This document shows positions 24,539 through 33,528 of a stretch of DNA of 48,190 nt, piece by piece. Location: contig JAFGIA010000445.1 of NCBI GenBank assembly GCA_016929795.1, forward strand, positions 1 through 48,190. The letters run 5' to 3'. The notes below the pieces were generated by a model that was given only the letters and a program-made list of their open reading frames with translations, had not been told where the DNA came from and made no database searches. Source of the stretch: Anaerolineae bacterium (lineage in GTDB: Bacteria; Chloroflexota; Anaerolineae; JAAYZQ01). Made by a program: the position numbers and the translations under genes. Within the stretch, counting starts at the first letter, position 1. The number at the start of each line of letters is the position of its first letter.

Positions 24539-26001
24539 GGCGACACCGGCACCTATACACGGCTCTGATCATCCTCCTGCTCGCCGGCGCCCTGCGCATC
24601 GTCGGCCTGGATCGGACGGGCCTCGAGATCGATGAGGCATTTTCCATCCAGCTTGCGGCACTGTCGCCGGCCGCTATCGTGCGTGGCACGGCTGCCGACG
24701 TGCACCCTCCGCTCTACTACCTGATCCTCCACATCTGGCTCCTCGTCGTGGGAAACAGCGTGTTTGCAGTACGCCTGCTCTCTGCGCTGCTCGGTTGGCT
24801 GGCGGTCGCCCTCGTCTACACGGTGGGCAGGCATCTCTCACCCGTCGTGGGATTGCTCGGCGCAGCGCTGCTTGCCATCTCGCCGCCACACCTCTGGTAT
24901 TCCCAGCAGGCACGCCAATATGCACTCCTCATCCTCCTGATCGTGGCCTCCACCTGGCTCGCCTGGCGCTGGTGGTCGAGCGCGACAGCCAGGGAGGGCG
25001 CGATTCCCGTCTGGTACGTGCTCGCCACGCTGGCGGCCCTCTACACCCACACCTTCGCCATCTTTTTACTGGCCGCTCAGACGGCAGCCGGCATACTCCT
25101 CTGGCAGCAGCGCGCGGGCCAGGAGCGTCCGGGAATGCTGCCGCGCTGGATCGCCCTACAAGTGCTGGTGCTCCTCGGATTCGCACCCTGGCTGCCCGTG
25201 CTGGTGGACCAGGCACTGAACCACAAAGCTTCGTGGATTCCCGATCTGAGCTGGCCCCTGGTGCGCAGCAGTTGGCTCTTTATGCTGTCTGGGCGTGACT
25301 GGGTCGGGCACATGGGCGACCATGCCGTCGCCCTCCTCGGCCTCGGCCTTCTTTTCCTGGCGCTGCCATCCACGGGGCGCAGGCCGTGGAATGGCCGTCT
25401 CCTGGCCTGGATCGCCCTCTGGTTCGCACTTCCCATCCTGCTCGCCATCACGATCTCCCTCTTCACGCCCATCTATCAGAACAAGCAGCTCTTGATCGTC
25501 GTGCCGGCACTGGTTTTGCTACTCGCCGCCGGCTGCCTGCGCCCCAAGTCACGGCTGGTGCAGGTTCTGTTGGCGGCGGCTCTGTTCGCGTCGCTGGCCC
25601 TTGCCCGCTACCAACAATATATCGAGCCGTACCACGAGTCGTGGGACGAGGTGGCAGCATACCTCGACGCCAACGCGTTGCCCGGAGATCTGCTCTACCT
25701 GAACGCGGCCTCAGCCAGGCTTGCCCTTGACTACTATCTGGAGTCGGACCTCGACGTGGCAGGTTATCCGGTCGACTATCAGTTCAGTCGCGGCGGTTGG
25801 TATGGCGACATCGCGACAGCCAGTGCGGTCGATGCCCGGCTTGTCCCCCTCACGGCACAACACAGCCGGGTTTGGCTGCTCGAGTTCGTTCCCTATTTCT
25901 GGGACCCTCAAGGGTTCATCCAGGCGTGGTTTCACGCTCACTACCCTTCGGCGCAGCAGATCCAGATCAGAGATCTGTCGCTCTGGTTATTCGCGCGATG
26001 A
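24535..26001 (+). CDS. GT39-like membrane glycosyltransferase
   Basis: A 488-residue polytopic protein similar to the ArnT/dolichol-phosphate mannosyltransferase superfamily (GT39/GT83). The acidic N-terminal loop is DRTGLEIDEAFSIQLAALSP, followed by VHPPLYYLILHIWLLVVGNSVFAVRLLSALLG, the classic motif of the family, and 10 or more membrane helices. These enzymes transfer sugars from polyprenyl phosphates on the outer face. GTG 24535 overlaps the methyltransferase stop, and its stop overlaps the next ATG (ATGA). Confidence 0.85.
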   Translation: MRRHRHLYTALIILLLAGALRIVGLDRTGLEIDEAFSIQLAALSPAAIVRGTAADVHPPLYYLILHIWLLVVGNSVFAVRLLSALLGWLAVALVYTVGRHLSPVVGLLGAALLAISPPHLWYSQQARQYALLILLIVASTWLAWRWWSSATAREGAIPVWYVLATLAALYTHTFAIFLLAAQTAAGILLWQQRAGQERPGMLPRWIALQVLVLLGFAPWLPVLVDQALNHKASWIPDLSWPLVRSSWLFMLSGRDWVGHMGDHAVALLGLGLLFLALPSTGRRPWNGRLLAWIALWFALPILLAITISLFTPIYQNKQLLIVVPALVLLLAAGCLRPKSRLVQVLLAAALFASLALARYQQYIEPYHESWDEVAAYLDANALPGDLLYLNAASARLALDYYLESDLDVAGYPVDYQFSRGGWYGDIATASAVDARLVPLTAQHSRVWLLEFVPYFWDPQGFIQAWFHAHYPSAQQIQIRDLSLWLFAR

Positions 26002-27635
26002 GCAGCTTGGTTGGTCGAGTCGGGCGAGCGCGGTTGCTCGGCGCCGGAATCATCCTGACAGTGACGTCCGCACTGGTTGCCTGGTACCTGGTGCCGGCCT
26101 GGGGGCGTAGCGGGCCAGGCTTCCCCTACGACGACGCGTGGATCCACGCCGTGTTCGCCCGCAACCTCGTGCAGCACCACACGATTGGGTTTTATCCGGC
26201 GCAATGGACGGGGGGAACGAGCAGCTTTCTGTGGGTCCTGGCCCTGGCGATCGGGCTGGCAGCCGGCCTGGACCCACCGGCAGCGGCTGCCCTGCTCGGC
26301 ACAGCGGCGTCTGTCGTGACCGGGATCGTTTTCTTTTTCTTGCTCGCCTCGGAGCTGGAAAACCACGCGGCCGCGCTCTTTTGGGCACTCCTTGCCGTCG
26401 CACTCGGCCCCACCATCTACCTTGCTCTCTCTGGCATGGAAACGCTATTCTTTGTCGCGCTGGCACTGCTGTCGGTAGCTTTGTTCGTCAAGGCCAACTA
26501 CCCCGGAGCAGGTCTGCTGCTGGCTCTACTTGTTTTGACCCGTATCGAGGCACTCGCGCTCGCCGGCGTTCTTGGCCTCGCCGCCTTGATCCGTCACAGG
26601 CGGCAAGCACTGCAACCCATTCTTTGGACCTCGGTTCCGCCCCTGGTTACCTTGTTCGTCTTTGCTGTGTACAACCTGGCGGTGACGGACACTCTTTTGC
26701 CGACGACGATGGCGGGCCGCAAATGGCTGTGGGGCCTGCCCGATGCGACGGTCACACTCACCCCCACGGCGCTCGTCTCCTATCTCGACACGTGGCGGCT
26801 CTACGTCGAGGGCTGGCTCTTTCACGCTCATACACTTCCCGATCCGTTGCGCTTCCTATATCGCCTCTTGATCTGGAGCTCCCTGGCCACCGGGGCGTGG
26901 CTCCTGATCCGGGCGACAGTCAGATCGGCTCGTGAGCGGCAGGTTACGGCGGCGCCCCTTCTCTTCTGGTGGGCGCTCGCCCACAACGGGATCTACCTCT
27001 TCCTCTCTCCCATGCCCTCGATCCGGCACCAGGTGCCCAACCTGTTGCTGGTGATCCTTTTGCTGGCCGTGGTGTGGCAAGCAGCCACTACCCGCTTGCG
27101 CACGCGCGGGGTTACTCTGCGCGCGCTGCCCCTTGCATTCCTTTTACTGGTAGCGATTGGTTTAATTCCGACGTCGTGGGAATGGCGCCAGGCATATTCT
27201 GACCACGTGGCGCACATCAACCGGGTGCACGCGGCGGCAGGACGCTGGATCGACGCCAACTTGCCCGTCGATGCCCGCCTCGCCGCGTTTGACATCGGTG
27301 CGTTGGCCTACTTTGGAAACCGCGAGGTGTTGGACCTGGGCGGGCTGGTCGAGCACGATTTCGCCCGGCGCTACCTCTACCCGCGCCGGGTGGACCAATA
27401 CCTGATCGAGCGCGAGGTCGATTACCTCGCACTGCCCGAGGAAGACGCCATCCTCAGCGGCCTCGCGCAGCGCCTCGGCCTGGACAGGGGGGCACAGCTC
27501 GGGTTCACGCTCGAGCCGGTCGCAAGCTTTGCTGTCGAGGTCCAGACACCGCCCCCCTTCGACGTCCTGCCCTACTACTACTATATTCCTGCTCTGTGGC
27601 ACATGCGCATCTATCATCTTGCCGTGAGCCAGTAG
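25998..27635 (+). CDS. GT39-like polytopic membrane protein
   Basis: A 545-residue membrane protein from the ATGA overlap at 25998; the longer reading frame from 25797 would run through the previous gene. After one helix, the loop PGFPYDDAWIHAVFARNLVQH, with GFYPAQWTGGTSSFLWVLALA, is related to the acidic first loop of GT-C transferases. About ten helices follow, and the C-terminal 150 residues look soluble (DLGGLVEHDFARRYLYPRRVDQ). It is the last gene of the operon and probably a polyprenyl-phosphate sugar-dependent transferase. Confidence 0.8.
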   Translation: MSSLVGRVGRARLLGAGIILTVTSALVAWYLVPAWGRSGPGFPYDDAWIHAVFARNLVQHHTIGFYPAQWTGGTSSFLWVLALAIGLAAGLDPPAAAALLGTAASVVTGIVFFFLLASELENHAAALFWALLAVALGPTIYLALSGMETLFFVALALLSVALFVKANYPGAGLLLALLVLTRIEALALAGVLGLAALIRHRRQALQPILWTSVPPLVTLFVFAVYNLAVTDTLLPTTMAGRKWLWGLPDATVTLTPTALVSYLDTWRLYVEGWLFHAHTLPDPLRFLYRLLIWSSLATGAWLLIRATVRSARERQVTAAPLLFWWALAHNGIYLFLSPMPSIRHQVPNLLLVILLLAVVWQAATTRLRTRGVTLRALPLAFLLLVAIGLIPTSWEWRQAYSDHVAHINRVHAAAGRWIDANLPVDARLAAFDIGALAYFGNREVLDLGGLVEHDFARRYLYPRRVDQYLIEREVDYLALPEEDAILSGLAQRLGLDRGAQLGFTLEPVASFAVEVQTPPPFDVLPYYYYIPALWHMRIYHLAVSQ

Positions 27636-27669
27636 ATCAGCCTCGCGAGGCCACACGGGAGCAAGGCAA

Positions 27670-27690
27670 GGGCTCGGCCCGATCGAGCCC
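27670..27690. repeat. Short palindrome after the glycan operon
   Basis: GGGCTCG and CGAGCCC (7-bp arms) flank a 7-nt loop, 34 bp after the operon's last stop. It has no T-tract on the plus strand, so it is only a weak candidate for ending that transcript. Confidence 0.4.
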
Positions 27691-27692
27691 AA

Positions 27693-27731
27693 CAATAAAA
27701 AGAAAGAGCCACCGGGGAACCCCGGTGGCTC
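27693..27731 (-). terminator. Intrinsic terminator for the four-repeat secreted protein
   Basis: A perfect 12-bp GC-rich stem (27706-27717 with 27720-27731) with a 2-nt centre lies 25 bp after the stop on the minus strand. It is followed, reading on that strand, by TTTCTTTTTATTG. Both parts of a rho-independent terminator are present. Confidence 0.88.
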
Positions 27732-27755
27732 TGTGATGAACAACTACTGATCGGA

Positions 27756-29177
27756 CTACTGGCTAAAGCCGTTGTAGCTCATCGACCAGTCGCCCGTGCC
27801 AGCGCTCTGGCCAGGCCCCATCGTCTCGTTGGCGATGCAGGCAATGTTCGCGCCGGTTGCCGTAACCGTCGCGGCGAACAGGCCGGTATTCGCATCAAGG
27901 TCATCCGGCTGGTAGACCGACTTGGCCTCGCCGGGCGCCAGGGTGAACGAGCAACCAGGATAGACCGGGCCAGCCGGGCAGCCGAGGCCGGCATAGCTGT
28001 AGGTCAGGGTCGCCGTGCCTGCGTCAGACACGTTCTGGCAGACAAAGGCCGTATCCCAGTCATAGTACTTGTTCATGATGACGGGGAGACCGACTTCCGC
28101 CGCGCCCTGAGTCTGAACGAACCCACCGTAGGTCTGCGCCTGGCCGGCCGGGTTGGCTGCGTTGGACACTGCGACGACATCCGTGTCCGTCGACGTCACT
28201 TTGGCGCCAACGATCTTGTCGGTCGCGCTCGCGCAACCCCACACTGCCCAGTCGTCGGGCAAGTAGTGGTAGAGGGCCTGCTGCGGCTGGATCGTCTCGG
28301 CCGGAACTGCACAGGTGCCGCCGCCTTCAATCATGTACGTGACTGCGATGTCGGTTTCCACCGCGCCGATGTTCTGCACCTTCAGGCTGGCGCCCCAGGT
28401 GTAGTAGCTGGTGTAGAGGGCCGGCGCAAAGAGCGTCTGGCCGCCAACCAGGAAGCCGTTGTACGACTGGGTAAACCCGCCGGCCGCCGTCTGGTTATCG
28501 ACGGCGACGCAGGCACCCGTGCACGCGACCATGGCCGAACCGTTCAGCATGTCCGCCAGGCCAAGCGGGTCGGCCTCAAAGTCGACGTGGACCGACGAGA
28601 AGGCCGGGATATCTTCGTACAAGAACGAGTCGACCTCGACACCGTCTTCGTCGTACACATGGAGCGTGGCGTCGATGGCGCTGCCGCTCACGTTCTGGAT
28701 CGAGATCAGGCTGTACCAGCCATAGAAATTGTGCTGGGTCGACGGGAAGTAGACATTCATGTCACCTGCGGGGAAGCCAGAGTAGGAGCCGTTGTAGAAG
28801 GTGGCTCCGCCGCCCTGGTCGCCGATCAAGTTGGCGATCACGCCCAACGGCTCGGTCGCCTCAATGACGACAGAGTAGCGGCCATCCGCCAGCCCGCAGA
28901 CGTTGGGCATATAGATCTCTTGCTTCGCGCCATTCGCGCCCAGCGGGAAGGGGTTCGGCAGGGCGTCCGCATCGGCACAAGTACCACCAGTGCCCGGCAG
29001 AATGGGATTCGGCGTTACGGCAGCGCCCAACTCATCATAGAAGGTGACAGTGACGCTGGCTTCCATCGTGCCCAGGTTCTGGATCACGAAACTCGAGTTG
29101 TCGACATCGCCTAGCTGAGCATAGGCTGGCACTGCGACGACCATTGCGAGGATTACCAAGACTGCAAGCTTTTTCAT
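27756..29177 (-). CDS. Secreted four-repeat protein of unknown function
   Basis: A 473-residue exported protein. I choose ATG 29177 (MKKLAVLVIL) with an AAAGGAGAG site, over the ATG at 29213; the signal peptide is cut around AYA-Q. The mature part holds four divergent repeats of about 105 residues: 28-135, 141-242, 249-353 and 363-471. Each opens with a QN motif (FVIQNLG, LISIQNV, LKVQNIG, FVCQNVS), is beta-strand-rich, and closes with YNGSYSGF, QSYNGF, QTYGGF or SYNGF. Repeats 2-4 begin with an aromatic YYxW-type stretch. Several Cys occur in pairs. A strong promoter and terminator suggest high expression. Function is unknown; a surface or matrix protein fits. Confidence 0.85.
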   Translation of the reverse strand: MKKLAVLVILAMVVAVPAYAQLGDVDNSSFVIQNLGTMEASVTVTFYDELGAAVTPNPILPGTGGTCADADALPNPFPLGANGAKQEIYMPNVCGLADGRYSVVIEATEPLGVIANLIGDQGGGATFYNGSYSGFPAGDMNVYFPSTQHNFYGWYSLISIQNVSGSAIDATLHVYDEDGVEVDSFLYEDIPAFSSVHVDFEADPLGLADMLNGSAMVACTGACVAVDNQTAAGGFTQSYNGFLVGGQTLFAPALYTSYYTWGASLKVQNIGAVETDIAVTYMIEGGGTCAVPAETIQPQQALYHYLPDDWAVWGCASATDKIVGAKVTSTDTDVVAVSNAANPAGQAQTYGGFVQTQGAAEVGLPVIMNKYYDWDTAFVCQNVSDAGTATLTYSYAGLGCPAGPVYPGCSFTLAPGEAKSVYQPDDLDANTGLFAATVTATGANIACIANETMGPGQSAGTGDWSMSYNGFSQ

Positions 29178-29343
29178 TTTTCGATACCTCTCCTTTGTTC
29201 GGACTTGTTGCATGTTGCCAAAACTACTAATTGGTGTGCTGTTGAGCTAGTAACTTTGCTTGGCCCTCCTTTCCGCTCGGTGGGTGATGTCGCAAGCTCC
29301 AAGCGCACCCACAGGTCGAAAGTGCTCGTCTCAATCTGTTCCC

Positions 29344-29371
29344 ATTCTACCATACCCTCGCCCCAAGTCAA
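29344..29371 (-). promoter_or_regulatory. Promoter for the four-repeat secreted protein
   Basis: On the minus strand TTGACT (29371-29366), a 16-bp spacer ending in TGG, and TAGAAT (29349-29344) give an extended -10 promoter. The leader would be about 160 nt, long for this window. The 389 bp between 29178 and 29566 hold only this leader and the two divergent promoters. Confidence 0.6.
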
Positions 29372-29483
29372 TAGCCCCTCTGGGTAGTTTTTCTTCTGCA
29401 CCTGGCAGAAACGGTCGCAAACCTTCCTTACCAGGGTAATCCACTTGGGTTATTTACCATAAACAAGCGGTGTGCCAGGATGC

Positions 29484-29512
29484 TTGCTTCTCGTCACAAA
29501 CTGTGATATAAT
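29484..29512 (+). promoter_or_regulatory. Promoter for the beta-propeller-like secreted protein, with overlapping dyad
   Basis: TTGCTT (29484-29489), a 17-bp spacer and TATAAT (29507-29512) preceded by TGA form an extended -10 promoter. The dyad TCACA-AAC-TGTGA (29494-29506) occupies the spacer up to the -10, a position where a bound protein would block RNA polymerase. Confidence 0.7.
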
Positions 29513-29566
29513 CAGGTCCATAGCCCTGCCCAAGCTGATCCAATTGCGAGTTGAAAGGACGAACAG

Positions 29567-30883
29567 GTGAAAGACAGGACGTTGGTTTTACGATCTACCC
29601 TCCGCGCCGTAGGAGCAGCGCTCTTGATAGCCACGACGATGCTCGTGGCTCCGCTCGCCGCAGACACGGCACAATGGACGGAGCCGGTCAACCTTTCCGC
29701 CCTGCCAGGCCGGTCGACGCTAGTTAGCACGCTCGGCGACCCTGCCACCGGGGATATCCTGGTGGTCTGGATGGATGACGGGGTCGCCGACTTGGAAAGG
29801 ATCTTGCTCCGGCGCTACGATGCCACCACCGGCTTCTGGCTGCCGGTAGAAAACCTGTCGACAGCCGCCCCGGCCTGGGCGCACGACCGCGGCGCACTGC
29901 TCGTCCGGGACAGCTCGGGTCTCATCCTGGCTGTGTGGACACGCACCTACCAGGCGTCAGGTGGTGCGCCTGCCGACGGCTACGACATCGTGTCGCGGGC
30001 GTGGGACGGCACTGCGTGGTCACAAGAGCAAATCATCCTGCACGAGAACGCCTACCTACCCGGCAGCTACAATCTAGTCCCTGCCGAGACGACCGGCGGC
30101 ACACTCCTCTTCCTGGGCTGGGGCTACGAGCACCGGCTGACGAGATTCCAGGGCGGAGCGTGGCTGGAGCCGGGCCCTTGGATGGACCTTGGTGTCGAGC
30201 TGGCGCAAGTCATCGTCGACGCTCAGGGCACACTGCACGCGAGCGCTTTTGGGCCAAACAGCACCACCTGGGGTGCAAACGGCCTCTTCTCCGACGCCTA
30301 CTATCTCACATCTCAAACAGGTGAATCGTGGTCGACTGCGGTGAACGTCTCCTCGTTCGATGGGGTGACAAACAGCGTCGGTCTGGCCTTCGATGCACAG
30401 GGGCGCCTCCATTTTCTGTGGTCGGATCCACACTATCTGGCGTCTGTCGAGTCAACCGTTTCGGCGATCTGGGAGCGTGTGCTCGACAGCGGCGAATGGG
30501 GACCGAACGTCGATATCACCGGCGCCAGTGAGGATCTGGCGATCAATTCCCTGTCACTGGCCGCTGACGAGCAGGGAGCATTCCACCTCGGGTGGAGCGA
30601 AGGAACGTGGTCTGATGGCAGCCATCTCGATCTGGACATCTACTACCGCCCGGGAGATGGCGACACGTGGGGTTCCCCAACGCAGGTCCATACCTCGACC
30701 CTCGACAGCCGCTACCCCCTGATCGTCCTGAACGAGCGACACCCCTACCTGGTGTGGGAAGAGATCGACGCCAGCCCAGGACCTGGCGTGCGAGGCAGCG
30801 ACGTGTACTATTCTCACCCTGACACTCGGCCGCCGCCCCCGCCACCTCTGTTCAACTATTATCTGCCCCTCGTGGCATGGTAA
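29567..30883 (+). CDS. Secreted beta-propeller-like protein with LPL tail
   Basis: A 438-residue exported protein. The GTG at 29567 is preceded by GAAAGGAC; the signal peptide is near residues 10-32 (LRAVGAALLIATTMLVAPLAA). The mature sequence repeats strands such as TGDILVVWMDDG, SGLILAVWTRTY, QGTLHASAFG, QGRLHFLWSD, QGAFHLGWSE and HPYLVWEE, spaced as in sialidase/BNR-type beta-propellers of about six blades. It ends in a proline run and NYYLPLVAW, the same tail type as the thioester protein at 8652-9980. No catalytic residues can be assigned. A cell-surface or extracellular binding role is likely. Confidence 0.75.
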   Translation: MKDRTLVLRSTLRAVGAALLIATTMLVAPLAADTAQWTEPVNLSALPGRSTLVSTLGDPATGDILVVWMDDGVADLERILLRRYDATTGFWLPVENLSTAAPAWAHDRGALLVRDSSGLILAVWTRTYQASGGAPADGYDIVSRAWDGTAWSQEQIILHENAYLPGSYNLVPAETTGGTLLFLGWGYEHRLTRFQGGAWLEPGPWMDLGVELAQVIVDAQGTLHASAFGPNSTTWGANGLFSDAYYLTSQTGESWSTAVNVSSFDGVTNSVGLAFDAQGRLHFLWSDPHYLASVESTVSAIWERVLDSGEWGPNVDITGASEDLAINSLSLAADEQGAFHLGWSEGTWSDGSHLDLDIYYRPGDGDTWGSPTQVHTSTLDSRYPLIVLNERHPYLVWEEIDASPGPGVRGSDVYYSHPDTRPPPPPPLFNYYLPLVAW

Positions 30884-30920
30884 CACCCGCCCGCGCCGCG
30901 TGCCAACCGCCATGACTGGC

Positions 30921-30949
30921 TTGCCCCTTCTGTTGGCGCGTGTTATAAT
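30921..30949 (+). promoter_or_regulatory. Promoter of the suc-kor-hdr gene cluster
   Basis: TTGCCC (30921-30926), a 17-bp spacer and a perfect TATAAT (30944-30949) with TG at -14/-15 (TGTTATAAT) form an extended -10 promoter. No other good promoter was seen between here and 48190, so one long transcript is possible. The leader to sucC is about 160 nt. Confidence 0.7.
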
Positions 30950-30983
30950 GACACTCGATTTCAGTGCAAAGGGGCCACAGTCA

Positions 30984-31091
30984 ATGAACGACTCTGGGCA
31001 AGGCGACACCTGGCCCAGTAGCGAGGAGCCAGTCGCGTCACCCCCTCCCACCCCGGGGGCGGGTGTCGTGCCTGGCTTTGTGTTGTGTTGA
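30984..31091 (+). CDS. Possible 35-residue leader ORF upstream of sucC
   Basis: An ATG at 30984, nine bases after GGGG, opens a reading frame for [20 protein letters not shown] and a further proline/glycine-rich stretch, ending FVLC at a TGA 25 bp before sucC. It lies entirely in the leader of the predicted transcript. It may be a translated leader, the remnant of a proline-rich membrane protein's N-terminus, or noise. Confidence 0.3.
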   Translation: MNDSGQGDTWPSSEEPVASPPPTPGAGVVPGFVLC

Positions 31092-31116
31092 CTGGCCCGC
31101 TACCTCAGGAGGCAAA

Positions 31117-32304
31117 ATGAAACTGCACGAGTACCAGTCGAAGCGGATTTTTGCCAGGTATGGCGTCCCCATTCCTCAAGGAGACGTGGCAACAACACCC
31201 GATGAGGCGCGCCGCATCGCGGCACGTCTTGGCAAGCGCGTGGTCGTCAAGTCCCAGGTACTGGTGGGCGGCCGCGGCAAGGCCGGCGGCATCCGCCTGG
31301 CCAGCCATCCCGACGAGGTCGAACAAGTCGCCGACGCTATCCTCGGCATGGACATCAAGGGCCTGACCGTGAAAAAGGTCCTCGTCGACGAGGCGGCCGA
31401 CATCGACACCGAGATCTATCTCGGGATCGTCATCGATCGCGCACAACACAAGCCAGTCATGATGGCCTCGGCCGAGGGCGGCGTCGAGATCGAGGAAGTG
31501 GCGCGCGTCACCCCCGAGCGCATCGTCAAGGTCACCGTCGATCCCTTCCTCGGCTTGCAGCCTCACCAGGCGCGTGAGCTTGCCTTTGGCATCGGCCTCA
31601 AAAAAGAGCTGGTGAGTGACTTTGCGCGTGTCGCCTCTGGCCTCTACCAGGCCTTCGTCGAGAACGATGCCTCGCTCGCAGAGATCAATCCCCTCGTCGT
31701 CACCGGCGACGGCAAGCTCCTGGCCGTGGATGGCAAGATGCTCATCGACGACAACGCCCTCTTTCGTCACTTTGATCTGGCCGAGATGCGCGACGCCGAT
31801 GTCGAGACACCGGAGGAGGAAGAAGCCCGCCGCCACGGCCTCAGCTACGTCAAGCTCGACGGCAACATCGGCTGCATGGTCAACGGAGCGGGCCTGGCCA
31901 TGGCCACCATGGACATTGTCAAGCTCTATGGTGGTGAGCCGGCCAACTTTCTCGACATCGGAGGAGGTGCCCAGTCCGACAAGGTGGCGGCCGCCTTGCG
32001 CATCATCCTCTCCGACCCGAATGTCGAGGCCGTCCTCTTTAACATCTTTGGCGGCATCACCCGCTGCGACGAGGTGGCCCGTGGCATCCTGGCAGCACTC
32101 GACCAGGTCCACACCAGCGTGCCCATGGTCGCACGCCTCGTCGGTACCAACGATGAGGAGGGCAGGCGGATCCTGGCGGAGGCAGAAATGATGACGGCCA
32201 GTACATTGGCCGACGCCGCCGAGAAGGCGGTCGCAGCGCAAAAGGCTGTGAGCATGGCGAAAGGTTTGGCGCATAGCCAATCAGTGGCCGCAGGGAGGGT
32301 CTAG
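31117..32304 (+). CDS. sucC: Succinate-CoA ligase (ADP-forming) beta subunit
   Basis: The nucleotide-binding subunit of succinyl-CoA synthetase: succinyl-CoA + ADP (or GDP) + phosphate to succinate + CoA + ATP (or GTP), reversible. The 395-residue length fits. [37 protein letters not shown] (ATP-grasp), [21 protein letters not shown] and [19 protein letters not shown] are standard. ATG 31117 follows an AGGAGG site and matches the family start; the ATG at 31063 would add 18 unrelated residues. sucD starts 1 bp later, then the Kor genes, tying it to 2-oxoglutarate metabolism. Confidence 0.97.
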   Translation: MKLHEYQSKRIFARYGVPIPQGDVATTPDEARRIAARLGKRVVVKSQVLVGGRGKAGGIRLASHPDEVEQVADAILGMDIKGLTVKKVLVDEAADIDTEIYLGIVIDRAQHKPVMMASAEGGVEIEEVARVTPERIVKVTVDPFLGLQPHQARELAFGIGLKKELVSDFARVASGLYQAFVENDASLAEINPLVVTGDGKLLAVDGKMLIDDNALFRHFDLAEMRDADVETPEEEEARRHGLSYVKLDGNIGCMVNGAGLAMATMDIVKLYGGEPANFLDIGGGAQSDKVAAALRIILSDPNVEAVLFNIFGGITRCDEVARGILAALDQVHTSVPMVARLVGTNDEEGRRILAEAEMMTASTLADAAEKAVAAQKAVSMAKGLAHSQSVAAGRV

Positions 32305-32305
32305 C

Positions 32306-33175
32306 ATGAGCATCCTCGTCGACAAAGATACCCGTCTCCTCATCCAGGGCATCACCGGCCGCGAGGGCGAGTTCCACACACGCCAGATGATCGAGTACGG
32401 CACCCCGGTCGTTGCCGGCGTCACACCGGGCAAGGGTGGGGGCTGGATCGCAGGTGTGCCCGTGTTCGACACTGTGCGTGAGGCGGTCGAGGCCACCGGC
32501 GCGAACGCCTCGATCATCTACGTCCCGGCGCGCTTTGCTGCCGACGCCATCCTCGAAGCCGCCGGTGCCGGGCTCAAGGTGATCGTGTGCATCACTGAGG
32601 GCATCCCCGTCATTGACATGATCAAGGTCTATGCGCACCTCCGCTGCATGGACACCCATCTCATTGGCCCGAACTGCCCTGGACTCATCACCCCGGGCGA
32701 GGCCAAAGTGGGGATCATGCCTGGTCACATCCACACCCCTGGCCCCGTCGGCGTCGTGTCGCGCAGCGGCACCCTGACTTATGAGGTGGTTCACGCCCTC
32801 ACCCAGCGTGGCCTCGGGCAGTCCACCGCCGTGGGTATTGGCGGCGATCCGATCATCGGCACCGATTTCATCGACGTCCTGGAAATGTTCGAGGGCGACT
32901 CACAGACCAGCCAGGTTGTCCTCATCGGCGAGATCGGCGGCACCGACGAGCAGCGCGCCGCCGCCTGGATCGCGCGCCACATGTCCAAGCCCGTCACCGC
33001 CTTCGTCGCCGGCCAGACAGCGCCCCCTGGCAAGCGAATGGGCCATGCAGGAGCCATCATCCAGGGGGGTGAAGGCACGGCCGCCGAAAAGATCGCAGCC
33101 TTTGAGGCCGTTGGCGTGCGCGTTGCCCGCCACCCAGGCGAGATTGCCGAGATGGTTGAGGAGTTGGCGCGGTAA
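32306..33175 (+). CDS. sucD: Succinate-CoA ligase alpha subunit
   Basis: The CoA-binding and phosphohistidine subunit, 289 residues. The phosphorylated His is His247 in [11 protein letters not shown], and the CoA-binding [13 protein letters not shown] and [14 protein letters not shown] are evident. A GGGAGG sequence lies before the ATG. The gene is one base after sucC, and the ferredoxin subunit of the oxoacid oxidoreductase follows after 44 bp. The pair converts the succinyl-CoA made or used by Kor. Confidence 0.97.
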   Translation: MSILVDKDTRLLIQGITGREGEFHTRQMIEYGTPVVAGVTPGKGGGWIAGVPVFDTVREAVEATGANASIIYVPARFAADAILEAAGAGLKVIVCITEGIPVIDMIKVYAHLRCMDTHLIGPNCPGLITPGEAKVGIMPGHIHTPGPVGVVSRSGTLTYEVVHALTQRGLGQSTAVGIGGDPIIGTDFIDVLEMFEGDSQTSQVVLIGEIGGTDEQRAAAWIARHMSKPVTAFVAGQTAPPGKRMGHAGAIIQGGEGTAAEKIAAFEAVGVRVARHPGEIAEMVEELAR

Positions 33176-33219
33176 GTGTGGCGGAGAAACCCGGTTTCTG
33201 AAACCTGACAGGAGGGACT

Positions 33220-33528
33220 GTGAGTTATTGGAGACAGCCACTGGATCGAGAACGTGTCCAGGTGCCGACAGGCATCGTGCACATTATCGACGAGCGGTGC
33301 AAGGGTTGCGGTTTCTGTGTCGAGTTTTGTCCCCAGCGTGTCCTCGTCATGTCACACCGGATCAATGCCAAAGGCTACCACCCCCCCGAATTGATCGCCG
33401 TGGGGCAATGCGTGAACTGCGGCCTGTGCGCCCTGCTCTGTCCCGACTTTGCCATCTATGTCGACGACGGCGGGATGCACATCCCCGATCAGGTGCGCCC
33501 CATCCACCGTGACGAGGTGCAGAAATGA
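33220..33528 (+). CDS. korD: 2-oxoglutarate:ferredoxin oxidoreductase, delta (ferredoxin) subunit
   Basis: A 102-residue two-cluster ferredoxin. Cys27, 30, 33 and 37 (CKGCGFCVEFCP) and Cys64, 67, 70 and 74 (CVNCGLCALLCP) bind two [4Fe-4S] clusters. Start is GTG 33220, after GGAGGG. The position before korA (overlap ATGA at 33525) identifies it as the delta subunit, passing electrons from the TPP-enzyme core to ferredoxin or to the Hdr proteins downstream. Confidence 0.92.
   Translation: MSYWRQPLDRERVQVPTGIVHIIDERCKGCGFCVEFCPQRVLVMSHRINAKGYHPPELIAVGQCVNCGLCALLCPDFAIYVDDGGMHIPDQVRPIHRDEVQK

Noticed and set aside
27706..27731. Terminator for the plus-strand glycan operon
   Set aside because: The stem is followed by GTGATGAAC on the plus strand; the T-rich tract exists only on the minus strand.
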